A DNA stretch of 11,169 bases from Phycisphaerae bacterium (GCA_018663565.1 JABJQE010000094.1:1-11169), one strand, 5' to 3'. Shown: positions 1 through 6,727, counted from the stretch's first letter. Numbers and translations: made by a program. The notes: a model not told the origin generated them from the letters alone.

Positions 1-19
1 GTCGGCTCGAATCCGCGGC

Positions 20-25
20 TATACT
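20..25 (+). promoter_or_regulatory. Candidate -10 box (TATACT) for the exported ClpP-like gene
   Basis: TATACT matches the sigma-70 -10 consensus at 5 of 6 positions. It lies 45 bases before the start codon at 71, so transcription would begin near 32 and give a leader of about 40 bases that includes the AGGAG at 59-63. The -35 region would fall at the very edge of the window and cannot be judged. Seen: the hexamer; inferred: its use as a promoter. Confidence 0.35.
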
Positions 26-58
26 CAGGGATGTGGGTTTCTTCCCGAATCGAGTCTC

Positions 59-63
59 AGGAG
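59..63 (+). promoter_or_regulatory. Shine-Dalgarno AGGAG that sets the start at 71
   Basis: AGGAG ends one base before the ATG at 65 but seven bases before the in-frame ATG at 71. Only the second spacing is normal for ribosome binding, so the start is placed at 71 and not at 65. Confidence 0.7.
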
Positions 64-70
64 TATGGAC

Positions 71-1345
71 ATGCAACGACGCGAATTGACACAGCACGCC
101 CTTCGGACATTCGGGGCCATAGCGGCCGCAGGCAGTTTCTGCTTTGCCACAGCGAACGCCGCTGACGAGGATGCGACGAGTCGCTATCCGGTTCTTGTGC
201 AGCAGTCTGACGACAAAGACAGTTTGTCGGTGTACATCGTTCCGATGCGAGGCCAGGTTGGCACAGACATCCTGCCCGAGTTGTACGAGCCCATTATTGA
301 AGACATCAAGACGATCAATCCTGACATGCTCATCATCAAGATGGACAGCCACGATTTTAAGAATGTTGACGACGAAGTGGTGGACATCATGGAGGGGACC
401 GGGCAGCCAAATCGCTCCGATGCGTCAGGTGTTCAACTCAAGCCCATGGCAGAGATCCGCGAATCCTTCCAGCAGGAATTGCCAGATGTTCGACAGGTGT
501 GCTATGTCGAGGATGCAATGAGCGCTGCGTCGTTGCTTGCCTTATCTTGGGAAGACTTGTACATGGATCCGGATGCTGACTTCGGTGGCGCAGCCATCGT
601 GTGGGCGCAGTGGGCCTACCCAGTTTCTGGCGATCCGCAGAAGTACGGAAAATATCTTCGGGCCACAATGGGCGATGTACGTGGCCTAGTGCAGTTCGGT
701 GGATGGGACGAGCCAGATCGCCGCGCCTTTGTGCAGGCCTTTGTCGTTCCTGAAGCAACGGCAAGCGCAACATGGCGAGGCCGCGAAGCAATCTGGTTCG
801 GTCACGGTGGCGGGGACATTTCGGTTGATAATCAAGGGGAACGGCCGCGAAAGATTAGCGCACAGTGGCTAATGAATCCGCCAACGATCAATCTCGATGG
901 ACGGACTGCTGAACAGTTCCTGGTTTGCGATGGGACGGCTGAATCGGAAAATTATATTGAGGGCATCCTGGCCTCATTGGGCTATCGCCGCTACCACATT
1001 GTCGGTGACGCATCGGAATTGGTTGAATCGCATCGCCGAAAGTGGAGGTCATCAGCAGATCGGGCTCGCGCTGCCTTCAAGAAGTATGGACGCATGCGTG
1101 GCGGCGGTGCGATGTATCAATTGCAGACGGCCCTCAGATCATTGCAGTTGTATATGTCCGCCATCCGCGTGAGCAAGGCAGTGAAGACTCGTATGCAACT
1201 CGAAGGTCTGCCAACGAACAAGATGCAACTCGACAATATGCTCGCTGATCTCAAAGAACTCATCCGCAACTTCAGCAATGGGGGCGGAGGCGGCGGAGGC
1301 GGGGGTATTGGTGGAGGCGGCGGCTTCGGCGGCGGCGGCAGTTGA
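71..1345 (+). CDS. Exported ClpP/crotonase-fold (NfeD/SppA-like) protein with polyglycine tail
   Basis: A 424-residue protein. The N-terminus (MQRRELTQHALRTFGAIAAA, cleavage probably after FATANA near residue 30) is an export signal with a twin-arginine pair, so Tat export is possible though the motif is loose. Residues about 50-180 follow the ClpP/crotonase pattern of NfeD and SppA proteases: a strand VYIVPMRGQVG, a helix, a strand MLIIKMDSHDF, then CYVEDAMSAASLLALSWEDL and YMDPDADFGGA. In NfeD-type enzymes the serine nucleophile lies in an equivalent Ala-Ser-Ala-Gly turn; here Ser151 or Ser154 could fill that role, but no catalytic lysine can be assigned, so activity is uncertain. Residues about 320-400 look helical and may form a coiled coil. 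The last 21 residues are Gly apart from one Ile, one Phe and the final Ser. Fold assignment is by motif pattern only; substrate unknown. Start chosen at 71 because AGGAG is correctly spaced. Confidence 0.6.
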   Translation: MQRRELTQHALRTFGAIAAAGSFCFATANAADEDATSRYPVLVQQSDDKDSLSVYIVPMRGQVGTDILPELYEPIIEDIKTINPDMLIIKMDSHDFKNVDDEVVDIMEGTGQPNRSDASGVQLKPMAEIRESFQQELPDVRQVCYVEDAMSAASLLALSWEDLYMDPDADFGGAAIVWAQWAYPVSGDPQKYGKYLRATMGDVRGLVQFGGWDEPDRRAFVQAFVVPEATASATWRGREAIWFGHGGGDISVDNQGERPRKISAQWLMNPPTINLDGRTAEQFLVCDGTAESENYIEGILASLGYRRYHIVGDASELVESHRRKWRSSADRARAAFKKYGRMRGGGAMYQLQTALRSLQLYMSAIRVSKAVKTRMQLEGLPTNKMQLDNMLADLKELIRNFSNGGGGGGGGGIGGGGGFGGGGS

Positions 1346-1394
1346 TGAGCCCCTTGCTCTCTCTGCCTTCTTTGGCGGCCGGCTGAGGAAAATA

Positions 1395-1423
1395 GGGTCA
1401 GCGGCAGAGGCGGGGACTGACCC
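1395..1423. repeat. REP-like inverted repeat / bidirectional terminator candidate
   Basis: GGGTCAG (1395-1401) and CTGACCC (1417-1423) form a perfect 7-bp stem with a 15-base loop. A competing hairpin, GGGG-ACTGA-CCCC (1412-1424), shares the right arm. It lies in the 90-base gap between two convergent genes, the usual place for a terminator, but no T-run follows on either strand. The AAATAGGG...GGGGACTGACCCC pattern resembles REP elements mobilised by REP-associated tyrosine transposases; no second copy and no such transposase gene occur in this window, so the REP reading is an inference. Confidence 0.45.
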
Positions 1424-1435
1424 CGGAGGACCGAC

Positions 1436-1750
1436 TCAACTGTCTAGAAATCGAAGCAGTGTCGGGCCTACCTGTACTTCGAGGCCGTGCACAAGGCGGA
1501 TGTCCTTAATCGGTTCCCCGTCGAGCAGCGTACCTCCGCTTGACTCAAGGTCTCGCAAGGTCAGCACGCCATTAATCTGCTCAATCACGCAATGTTCTCT
1601 GGAGATTGAAGCTGAGGAGATGCAGATATCGCACGATTGATCACGGCCGACGACGACTTCGGCGGCATCGCCAATGGCAAAGGCACCGATCATCTGCCCA
1701 GTCTTCTGGTTGATGACGTGCAGTTCAAGCATGGTGGTAATCTCAAGCAT
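1436..1750 (-). CDS. Small FHA-domain protein
   Basis: A 104-residue protein that is almost entirely one forkhead-associated domain, the fold that binds phosphothreonine peptides. Key residues: Gly35-Arg36 (VVVGRDQSCDI), Ser50 and His53 (SISREHC), then the ESSGGTLLDG turn at 69-78. The usual Asn of the SxNGT motif is Gly72, so four of the five signature residues are kept. There is no signal peptide or second domain; it probably works in the cytoplasm as a Ser/Thr-kinase readout, partner unknown. Two near-identical starts exist, ATGCTTGAGATT (1750) and ATGCTTGAACTG (1732). Neither has a clear Shine-Dalgarno; the FHA fold begins right at the second, so 98 residues from 1732 is equally likely. 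It is divergent from waaA. Confidence 0.8.
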   Translation of the reverse strand: MLEITTMLELHVINQKTGQMIGAFAIGDAAEVVVGRDQSCDICISSASISREHCVIEQINGVLTLRDLESSGGTLLDGEPIKDIRLVHGLEVQVGPTLLRFLDS

Positions 1751-1842
1751 GGTCTATTCGCAAGAAGGCCACTCTTGGCCCACTTAAGATAGATTCGCAT
1801 AGATCCGGCTTTGGGTTGCATCGCGTTTCGGTGGGGGGGCCG

Positions 1843-1848
1843 TACCAT
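1843..1848 (+). promoter_or_regulatory. TANNNT -10-like box (TACCAT) 7 bases before waaA
   Basis: TACCAT is followed by seven bases and then the waaA ATG at 1856. No Shine-Dalgarno precedes that ATG. A -10 box this close would put the transcription start at or next to the ATG, i.e. a leaderless mRNA. A run of seven G (1833-1839) lies just upstream, inside what would be the -35/-10 spacer. No good -35 hexamer is visible. The rest of the 105-base gap from 1751 holds nothing else I can name. Confidence 0.4.
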
Positions 1849-1855
1849 TCCCCAC

Positions 1856-3091
1856 ATGACGCGGATTGTGGATCTGATTCTGATACTCGTTGCCGCCGTG
1901 ACGGCCGTGGTGTGGCTTCCACGCATGGTTTCTCGTGGGCGACACCGCACAGATTGGCGGGCCCGGTTTGGGCATACAGAGCTGCTTGATCCGCCACCTG
2001 CGGCTGGACGGATCGTCCTTCATGCAGTGTCGGTTGGCGAGGCTGGAGCGATTCGTGGACTTGTTCAGCAACTCGCTGACAGCGGCGTTGATGTGGTCAT
2101 TGCAAGCACAACCGACACAGGCGTTGGACGAGCGAGAGAGCTCTTTGGCGATCGGCATACGGTTGTGCGATGGCCCTTCGATTTCTCGTGGGCGGTTCGG
2201 CGGTTTTTAAAATCCATCGGGCCCACAACAGTCGGCCTGGTTGAACTGGAAGTGTGGCCGAACCTGACGGCCATTTGTCAAAAGCGGCGCATCCCAGTGG
2301 TGGTAGTCAGTGGACGACTCTCAGGTCGAAGTCATCGTCGATACGGTTGGATTCGGCCGTTTGTGCGGCCGATGTTTCGCAGGCTTGCTGCGGTGGGAGC
2401 CCAGACGCAGGAGGTCGCTGATCGATTTGTATCGCTCGGAGCACGGCCTGACCGCGTCAAAGTCACCGGGAATATGAAGTGGGATAGCGTTGGTGGGGGC
2501 GACGAATCGACCGCGAGCGAGCAACTTGCCAAATCGCTTGGGATTGATCGGTCGAAGATTGTCATAGTCGGCGGATCAACTGCCCCTGGCGAGCAGTCGC
2601 TGTTGCGGGCGGCCTGTCCGGAGGCAGCACAACTCTTGTGCGCGCCGCGCCGGCCAGAGTGGTGGGATAGTGCGGAACGCGATTTGTCTCCCTGTGTCCG
2701 TCGATCAACTGGAAATAGTGAACAGGCTGCAACGGGTCGATTTTTGCTCGACACGATTGGCGAACTCAGCGCGGCCTATGAGTTCGCTGACGTTGTCGTC
2801 ATCGGCAGGAGCTTTGGAGATCTTCATGGATCTGATCCGGTCGAACCTATTGCACGAGGGGCCGCTGTAGTCATCGGGCCAGCAGTCGCGGACTTCTCTG
2901 ATACCGTCAAGCTGCTTCGAGACGGTGGTGGGCTCGTGCAGTGCGAAGCTGCGGACCTTCGCGCAACACTTGCCAGATTGTGCGCCGACTCTGCTGCTCG
3001 GGACGTTCTTGTTGAGCGCGGCCAGGCAGTACTTGCCGCTCAACGCGGGGCTACAGCTGCCAATGTCAAACTATTGATCGCAAGCGGTTGA
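1856..3091 (+). CDS. waaA: 3-deoxy-D-manno-octulosonic acid (Kdo) transferase
   Basis: A 411-residue GT30-family glycosyltransferase that moves Kdo from CMP-Kdo onto lipid IVA, the first inner-core step of LPS synthesis on the cytoplasmic face of the inner membrane. Evidence in order: an N-terminal membrane anchor (residues 4-21, IVDLILILVAAVTAVVW), HAVSVGEAGA with the expected catalytic Glu62, WPFDF, ELEVWPNL (130-137), SGRLSGRS, QTQEVADRFVSLGA, VTGNMKWD, GGSTAPGE, CAPRRPEWW, and DPVEPIARGAAVVIGP near the CMP-binding site. The family's usual GGHNPLEP is HGSDPVEP here, a noticeable divergence. The start is the ATG at 1856, because the membrane anchor begins there; an upstream in-frame TTG at 1811 would add an unlikely GC-rich 15-residue lead. 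No other lipid A gene is adjacent. Confidence 0.92.
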   Translation: MTRIVDLILILVAAVTAVVWLPRMVSRGRHRTDWRARFGHTELLDPPPAAGRIVLHAVSVGEAGAIRGLVQQLADSGVDVVIASTTDTGVGRARELFGDRHTVVRWPFDFSWAVRRFLKSIGPTTVGLVELEVWPNLTAICQKRRIPVVVVSGRLSGRSHRRYGWIRPFVRPMFRRLAAVGAQTQEVADRFVSLGARPDRVKVTGNMKWDSVGGGDESTASEQLAKSLGIDRSKIVIVGGSTAPGEQSLLRAACPEAAQLLCAPRRPEWWDSAERDLSPCVRRSTGNSEQAATGRFLLDTIGELSAAYEFADVVVIGRSFGDLHGSDPVEPIARGAAVVIGPAVADFSDTVKLLRDGGGLVQCEAADLRATLARLCADSAARDVLVERGQAVLAAQRGATAANVKLLIASG

Positions 3092-3149
3092 GCGACGGCA
3101 GGCGAGCATGCAATCGACATGATCACACTTGTCGCAATGTGTTCCATCA

Positions 3150-3197
3150 GTATTCTCCCCCTGGCACATGATCCATAATGGATCGTATTGAGAATAC
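3150..3197. repeat. Nested inverted repeats in the waaA-protease gap
   Basis: The 242-base gap 3092-3333 holds a compound dyad. Outer arms GTATTCTC (3150-3157) and GAGAATAC (3190-3197) are perfect complements. Inside them lies GATCCAT-A-ATGGATC (3170-3184), a perfect 7-bp palindrome around one A. The right arm can also pair locally, GTATT-GAG-AATAC (3185-3197). No T-run follows, so it is not a typical intrinsic terminator. It may be an operator or a structured RNA between waaA and the protease. Confidence 0.4.
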
Positions 3198-3320
3198 GTG
3201 CCATCTTTGGTTCTGGCCCCAGGCATGAAATATCTGACGCTGGTGTCCAGTTTTGCCTATTCGATGTTGCCCAAACTGCGGCTTGCGTGTACGTTCGGAA
3301 CGATACGTTCAAGAAGAAGA

Positions 3321-3324
3321 GGAG
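3321..3324 (+). promoter_or_regulatory. Shine-Dalgarno GGAG for the secreted protease
   Basis: GGAG within a purine-rich AAGAAGAAGAGGAG tract (3311-3324) sits nine bases before the ATG at 3334. This supports that ATG over the in-frame TTG at 3253, which has no ribosome-binding site. Confidence 0.65.
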
Positions 3325-3333
3325 TCTCTGGAC

Positions 3334-5484
3334 ATGATCGCAGGTCTGTTTGGTGTCATTGCATCGCTCGGCGCGGCCCCATTAGCGCAGGAAGTCCCCT
3401 CGCAACCGGCGGAGGTCGCTGCCTTCGGAGGCGTGGCGATTACGATCGATCACGATCTCGTGGCGGAGTTCAACGTTGGCGATCGCCGTACCATTTTGCT
3501 GCCGACCGGCCAGCGTGAACCGCTGTCGCTTGAACTTGAACGATTCGAGGTCTTTACCAAGGACGCGAAAGTCGTCGTGGCGAAGATCGAAGATGGCCGC
3601 ATCGTCGAGCATGAAGTGCCGCAACCGACGTTGGCGGTTTTCCGTGGTCATGTGACCGGCGATGAGAGTGCCGAAGCATTCCTTTCGATCGGCCCGTCTT
3701 CAGTCAATGGGTACGTCGAAGATGGTCATGCCAAGTGGGTTCTCTCGCAGCCGCCTGATGGACGATGGACGGCCATCTACGATCTCAACACAATTGACCC
3801 GGACAACATGCGATGGATCGAGTCCACCTGCCAGACACCCACGCTCACCACCGCGTGGCCAGAGCCACTCTCGGGCACGCGAAGCCGTGGTATCAACTGT
3901 CCGCCGAGCCTGCGTATGGCGATCGAGACCGACTGGCAGTTCACCAATTTGTTTGGTGGTGATACCGAGGCGAGCGGCGAGTACGCCGCGACGCTGATCG
4001 GCGCTGTCTCAAGCATCTATCTCGAAGACGTCGACTTTGCGGTGCAGATTTGTTATCTCAGGCTGTGGGATACGTCTTCTGATCCATGGACTACTGGGGA
4101 CTCTGGCGCGCGGCTCTCAGAGTTTGCCGGCCACTGGAACAGTTCCATGGACCATGTCGATCGGCATCTGGCGCACATGCTCAGCGGGCAGGGTCTTGGT
4201 GGGGGGGTGGCGTACGTCGGTGTCGTCTGCACAGGCAGCGGATACGCGGTATCAGGCAATCTCTCAGGATCGTTCCCGCTGCCCATCGAAGACCACAGCA
4301 ATAACAACTGGGATCTGATGGTTGTAGCCCACGAGACCGGGCACAACTGTGGCACGTACCATACGCACGACTACAACCCTCCCATCGATGGATGTGGCAA
4401 CGACGATTGCAGCGCCGCGTGGGGCGGCACCATCATGAGTTACTGCCATCTCTGCAGTGGCGGCATCTCCAACATGGTGATGGATTTCCATCCAACCGTC
4501 CAAACGACGATCGAGAACTACATGGCGGGTATCTCGTGCGAACTCGGTGGTGACGGCAGTCCGCCCGTTGCCAACGTTGATGAAGTCCAGGCTGTCTTTG
4601 GTGAGCCGATCGACATCGATGTGCTCCTCAACGACTATGCCAATGATTGCTCGGACCCGACCATCATCGATCATGACACAGCCAGCGCCTATGGCGGCAC
4701 CATCGAGTTGATCGGCGGCGAAAATGGTGTCCTGCGGTACACGCCGCCTGCTGAAACCCTCAGTCTTGACGGGTTCCTCTACGACATCATTGATGGCAGC
4801 GGTCAGGGTGACCGCGCGGGTGTTCTGGTGCACTTCATATTGCCCAGGCCGGCGGACTCGCCGACCTCAGTCGCACCCGGCACTACGGTGCAGTACTACG
4901 ACCTCGATGCGCCGAGCGTCTTGCCTGACTTCGACACACTGACACCGATCGGCGGAGAAGTTCTGGCGGGTATCGACCTCGCATCGACCAATGGTGTGTT
5001 TGCCGGCTCTGGACTCTCAGATGATGTTGGCGCGGTGTTCGAGGGATTGATCGAAGTGCCGATCACGTCGAATTACACCCTCTATGTCGAATCGGATGAC
5101 GGCTCACGTCTGTACGTCGGGGATGAGATGGTCGTCGACAACGATGGACTTCATGGGATGAACGAGGAGGCTGGCCAGATCCTGCTCGCAGCGGGGCTGC
5201 ATCGAGTGCGTGTCGAGTTCTTTGAACGCGGCGGAGGCGCAGGCGTGGTTTCGCGTATCGAAGGCGGCGGATTGGCCAAGCAGGTCATCCCTGCAGATCG
5301 TTGGTGGCATGATGTCTCGATAGTGGGCGACGTGGACGGGAATGGCATCGTCAATATCGAAGACCTACTACTGATTCTCGCCGACTTCGGTTCATGCACA
5401 GGTGCGTGTCCCGGAGATCTTGATGATGATGGCGATGTCGACATTGATGATCTCCTGATCACGCTCGGCGCTTTCTCAGGTTGA
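3334..5484 (+). CDS. Secreted M12B-like zinc metalloprotease with cadherin-like, PA14 and dockerin-like domains
   Basis: A 716-residue protein. Residues 1-19 are a signal peptide (MIAGLFGVIASLGAAPLAQ, unusually without basic residues). Residues about 30-165 resemble the reprolysin propeptide (FRGHVTGDESAEAFLSI, VNGYVEDG). The catalytic domain (about 185-400) has the full zinc site HETGHNCGTYH with His333, Glu334, His337 and His343, and a Met-turn at Met368 (TIMSYC); several cysteines near 354-374 probably form disulfides. Then come a cadherin/Ig-like module (about 410-505, with VLLNDYANDC), a PA14 module (about 515-650, YTLYVESDDGSRLYV), a carbohydrate- or surface-binding fold, and a C-terminal dockerin-like pair of calcium loops (664-716, DVDGNGIVNIEDL and DLDDDGDVDIDDL). 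It probably degrades extracellular or surface protein, perhaps glycoprotein. Monocistronic. Confidence 0.88.
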   Translation: MIAGLFGVIASLGAAPLAQEVPSQPAEVAAFGGVAITIDHDLVAEFNVGDRRTILLPTGQREPLSLELERFEVFTKDAKVVVAKIEDGRIVEHEVPQPTLAVFRGHVTGDESAEAFLSIGPSSVNGYVEDGHAKWVLSQPPDGRWTAIYDLNTIDPDNMRWIESTCQTPTLTTAWPEPLSGTRSRGINCPPSLRMAIETDWQFTNLFGGDTEASGEYAATLIGAVSSIYLEDVDFAVQICYLRLWDTSSDPWTTGDSGARLSEFAGHWNSSMDHVDRHLAHMLSGQGLGGGVAYVGVVCTGSGYAVSGNLSGSFPLPIEDHSNNNWDLMVVAHETGHNCGTYHTHDYNPPIDGCGNDDCSAAWGGTIMSYCHLCSGGISNMVMDFHPTVQTTIENYMAGISCELGGDGSPPVANVDEVQAVFGEPIDIDVLLNDYANDCSDPTIIDHDTASAYGGTIELIGGENGVLRYTPPAETLSLDGFLYDIIDGSGQGDRAGVLVHFILPRPADSPTSVAPGTTVQYYDLDAPSVLPDFDTLTPIGGEVLAGIDLASTNGVFAGSGLSDDVGAVFEGLIEVPITSNYTLYVESDDGSRLYVGDEMVVDNDGLHGMNEEAGQILLAAGLHRVRVEFFERGGGAGVVSRIEGGGLAKQVIPADRWWHDVSIVGDVDGNGIVNIEDLLLILADFGSCTGACPGDLDDDGDVDIDDLLITLGAFSG

Positions 5485-5611
5485 TTCCAAAGTGACAAGT
5501 GTTGGGCACCCATCCAATTGGGCAATTCACGCGTCGGTAGTACGCCATCATTCGATGCTCACGAAGACTGGTGTAGGCTCCCGCATCGAAGCCTGACTCC
5601 ATCTGCGTGTA

Positions 5612-5649
5612 CATCGCCGCCTGACCCAGAACAGGATCCGGCGGCGATG
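5612..5649. repeat. Perfect 10-bp inverted repeat (strong hairpin)
   Basis: CATCGCCGCC (5612-5621) pairs perfectly with GGCGGCGATG (5640-5649) around an 18-base loop. The stem is GC-rich and would be stable in RNA. No T-run follows on the plus strand, so it may be a processed 3' end of the protease mRNA or part of a thiL leader. No promoter is resolved between it and thiL. Confidence 0.5.
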
Positions 5650-5714
5650 CTGGGAGAAAGGTATGGAGAGAGGGCCAGAGAGGTCTGATCTTTGATACGT
5701 GGTGTCCAGAGGGG

Positions 5715-5742
5715 GGTTCCTGTAAACCTGCAAGAACAGGTT
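5715..5742 (+). promoter_or_regulatory. Two mutually exclusive small hairpins upstream of thiL
   Basis: AACCTG-CAAGAA-CAGGTT (5725-5742) is a perfect 6-bp stem. Its left arm can instead pair as GGTT (5715-5718) with AACC (5725-5728), and CCTGT/ACAGG offers a third option. Competing stems of this kind occur in attenuators, but they are short and could be chance. Function is inferred only. Confidence 0.2.
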
Positions 5743-5781
5743 GATTGGACCTCCATCAGCCTGCGTGAGCGATTGTGGATC

Positions 5782-5787
5782 TACTAT
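5782..5787 (+). promoter_or_regulatory. TACTAT box, possible -10 if thiL starts at GTG 5795
   Basis: TACTAT overlaps the ATG at 5786 and stands exactly seven bases before an in-frame GTG at 5795. The same hexamer precedes fur, and the spacing matches the TANNNT boxes of waaA and others. If it is a promoter, thiL would be leaderless and start at 5795, three codons later than annotated. Confidence 0.25.
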
Positions 5788-6727
5788 GCCCCTTGTGAAT
5801 GAATCAGATGTATTGAAGATGATCAGCGAGCGTGCTCGCACCGAAGACACCCGGGTATTGCTTGGGCCTGGCGATGATCTTGCGCACGTTGCAGTCGGAG
5901 GAGAGTCTCTGCTTGCAGGCGTTGATCAGGTCATAGACGGATTGCATGTGCGCGCCGCTCGCGTGAGTTGGGACCGGATTGGCATCAAGGCCGTGCACCG
6001 AGCCGTAAGTGACATCGCAGCGATGGCGGGTAAGCCGCTCGCGACGTTGGCATCGGTTGTCTTGCCGCCAACATCATCGAAGTCAGATGTTGATGCCCTC
6101 TGCAGTGGATTGAACAATTCAGCCACGCGTGTTGGCGCACCACTCGTAGGTGGAGACATTGCAATTCACCGAGACGCATCTCATCCGCTGACGGTATCGG
6201 TCACTGTACTCGGTACGCCGGTAGAGCCTGGGCCAGTACTGCGATCAGGTGGTCAGGCTGGCGACCTCTTAGTCGTGACGGGGGTGCTTGGCGGTTCGCT
6301 TGACAGTGATGGAGATGGTCCACATCTGGACTTTTCCCCTCGAGTTCAGGAAGCGCTGTGGCTTCGTGCTCAGTACGGCGAACAACTGCACGCAATGATT
6401 GATATCAGCGATGGGCTCGGACGCGACACAGGCAGGCTCGCACAATCGAGTGGAGTCGTGGCGGCGATTGAATCGGCCATGATTCCATGCCGCGGCGGAG
6501 CCTCGGTTGAACAGGCTATGAGCGACGGCGAAGACTATGAACTACTTATGGCCATCTCGCCTGCGTGCGAGTTGATTGAGTGTATTCCAGTGGGTGGGGG
6601 GTGCCCGCTTCACGTCATTGGCCGATTAGAGCAGGGCGACGGTGAGAGTCAGCCTCTGGTTCGATTGATTGAGCCGAACGGAACAACCACAGATGTCACA
6701 GACTCTGGATGGGATCACGGATCATGA
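5786..6727 (+). CDS. thiL: Thiamine-monophosphate kinase
   Basis: A 313-residue cytoplasmic kinase that phosphorylates thiamine monophosphate to thiamine diphosphate with ATP and Mg2+, the last step of cofactor synthesis. It has all the family motifs of the PurM-like fold: GPGDD (27-31), VDQVIDGLHV (46-55), VSDIAAM (74-80), VGGD (121-124), the AGDLLVVTGVLGGSL loop, DISDGLGRD (206-214) and SDGEDYELL. The metal-binding Asp set (Asp30, Asp47, Asp76, Asp124, Asp209) is complete. Length is normal. The start is the ATG at 5786, with only a weak GGA before it; GTG 5795 is an alternative. Its stop overlaps the tsaE start by ATGA, so the two are probably translated together. No other thiamine gene is nearby. 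Confidence 0.95.
   Translation: MPLVNESDVLKMISERARTEDTRVLLGPGDDLAHVAVGGESLLAGVDQVIDGLHVRAARVSWDRIGIKAVHRAVSDIAAMAGKPLATLASVVLPPTSSKSDVDALCSGLNNSATRVGAPLVGGDIAIHRDASHPLTVSVTVLGTPVEPGPVLRSGGQAGDLLVVTGVLGGSLDSDGDGPHLDFSPRVQEALWLRAQYGEQLHAMIDISDGLGRDTGRLAQSSGVVAAIESAMIPCRGGASVEQAMSDGEDYELLMAISPACELIECIPVGGGCPLHVIGRLEQGDGESQPLVRLIEPNGTTTDVTDSGWDHGS

Larger units (their letters stand above)
5485..5785. other. 301-base intergenic region before thiL, with hairpins
   Basis: No convincing gene or tRNA. It holds a perfect 10-bp inverted repeat (5612-5649), two mutually exclusive small hairpins (5715-5742), and a direct repeat CCAGAGAGG / CCAGAGGGG (5675-5683 and 5706-5714). A palindrome CCAATTGG occurs near the protease end. 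On the minus strand a 51-codon frame runs from ATG at 5614 to a stop at 5459, overlapping the protease tail; its composition is protein-like but I recognise nothing, so it is not called as a gene. Upstream of thiL a TPP riboswitch was looked for and not found. Confidence 0.6.

Noticed and set aside
1278..1640. 120-residue plus-strand frame beginning in the glycine tail
   Set aside because: Low-complexity start and mostly antisense to the FHA gene, whose motifs are clear.
3253..3333. Upstream TTG start for the protease, adding a CPNCG zinc-ribbon-like lead
   Set aside because: The motif CCPNCGLRVRS is tempting, but the frame is closed only just upstream at 3235, a cytoplasmic zinc ribbon before a signal peptide makes no sense, and ATG 3334 has a proper GGAG.
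3092..3333. tRNA or small RNA gene in the gap after waaA
   Set aside because: No T-loop GTTCRANTC with matching acceptor arms; only the dyad at 3150-3197 stands out.
4264..4833. 189-residue open frame on the minus strand inside the protease gene
   Set aside because: Antisense shadow of a GC-rich coding region; the plus-strand protein has clear domains throughout, and this frame resembles no family.
5641..5710. TPP riboswitch before thiL (TCTGATCTTTGATA resembles part of the aptamer)
   Set aside because: The hallmark CUGAGA and the paired second half with its closing stem are absent; only a seven-base match remains.
5548..5850. 100-residue minus-strand frame over the thiL start
   Set aside because: Overlaps the thiL N-terminus, Arg/Ser-rich composition, no recognisable domain or ribosome-binding site.
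6709..6723. Earlier ATG start for tsaE
   Set aside because: It would lengthen the overlap with thiL and add MGSRI before the family's usual N-terminus; the ATGA overlap at 6724 is the natural coupled start.
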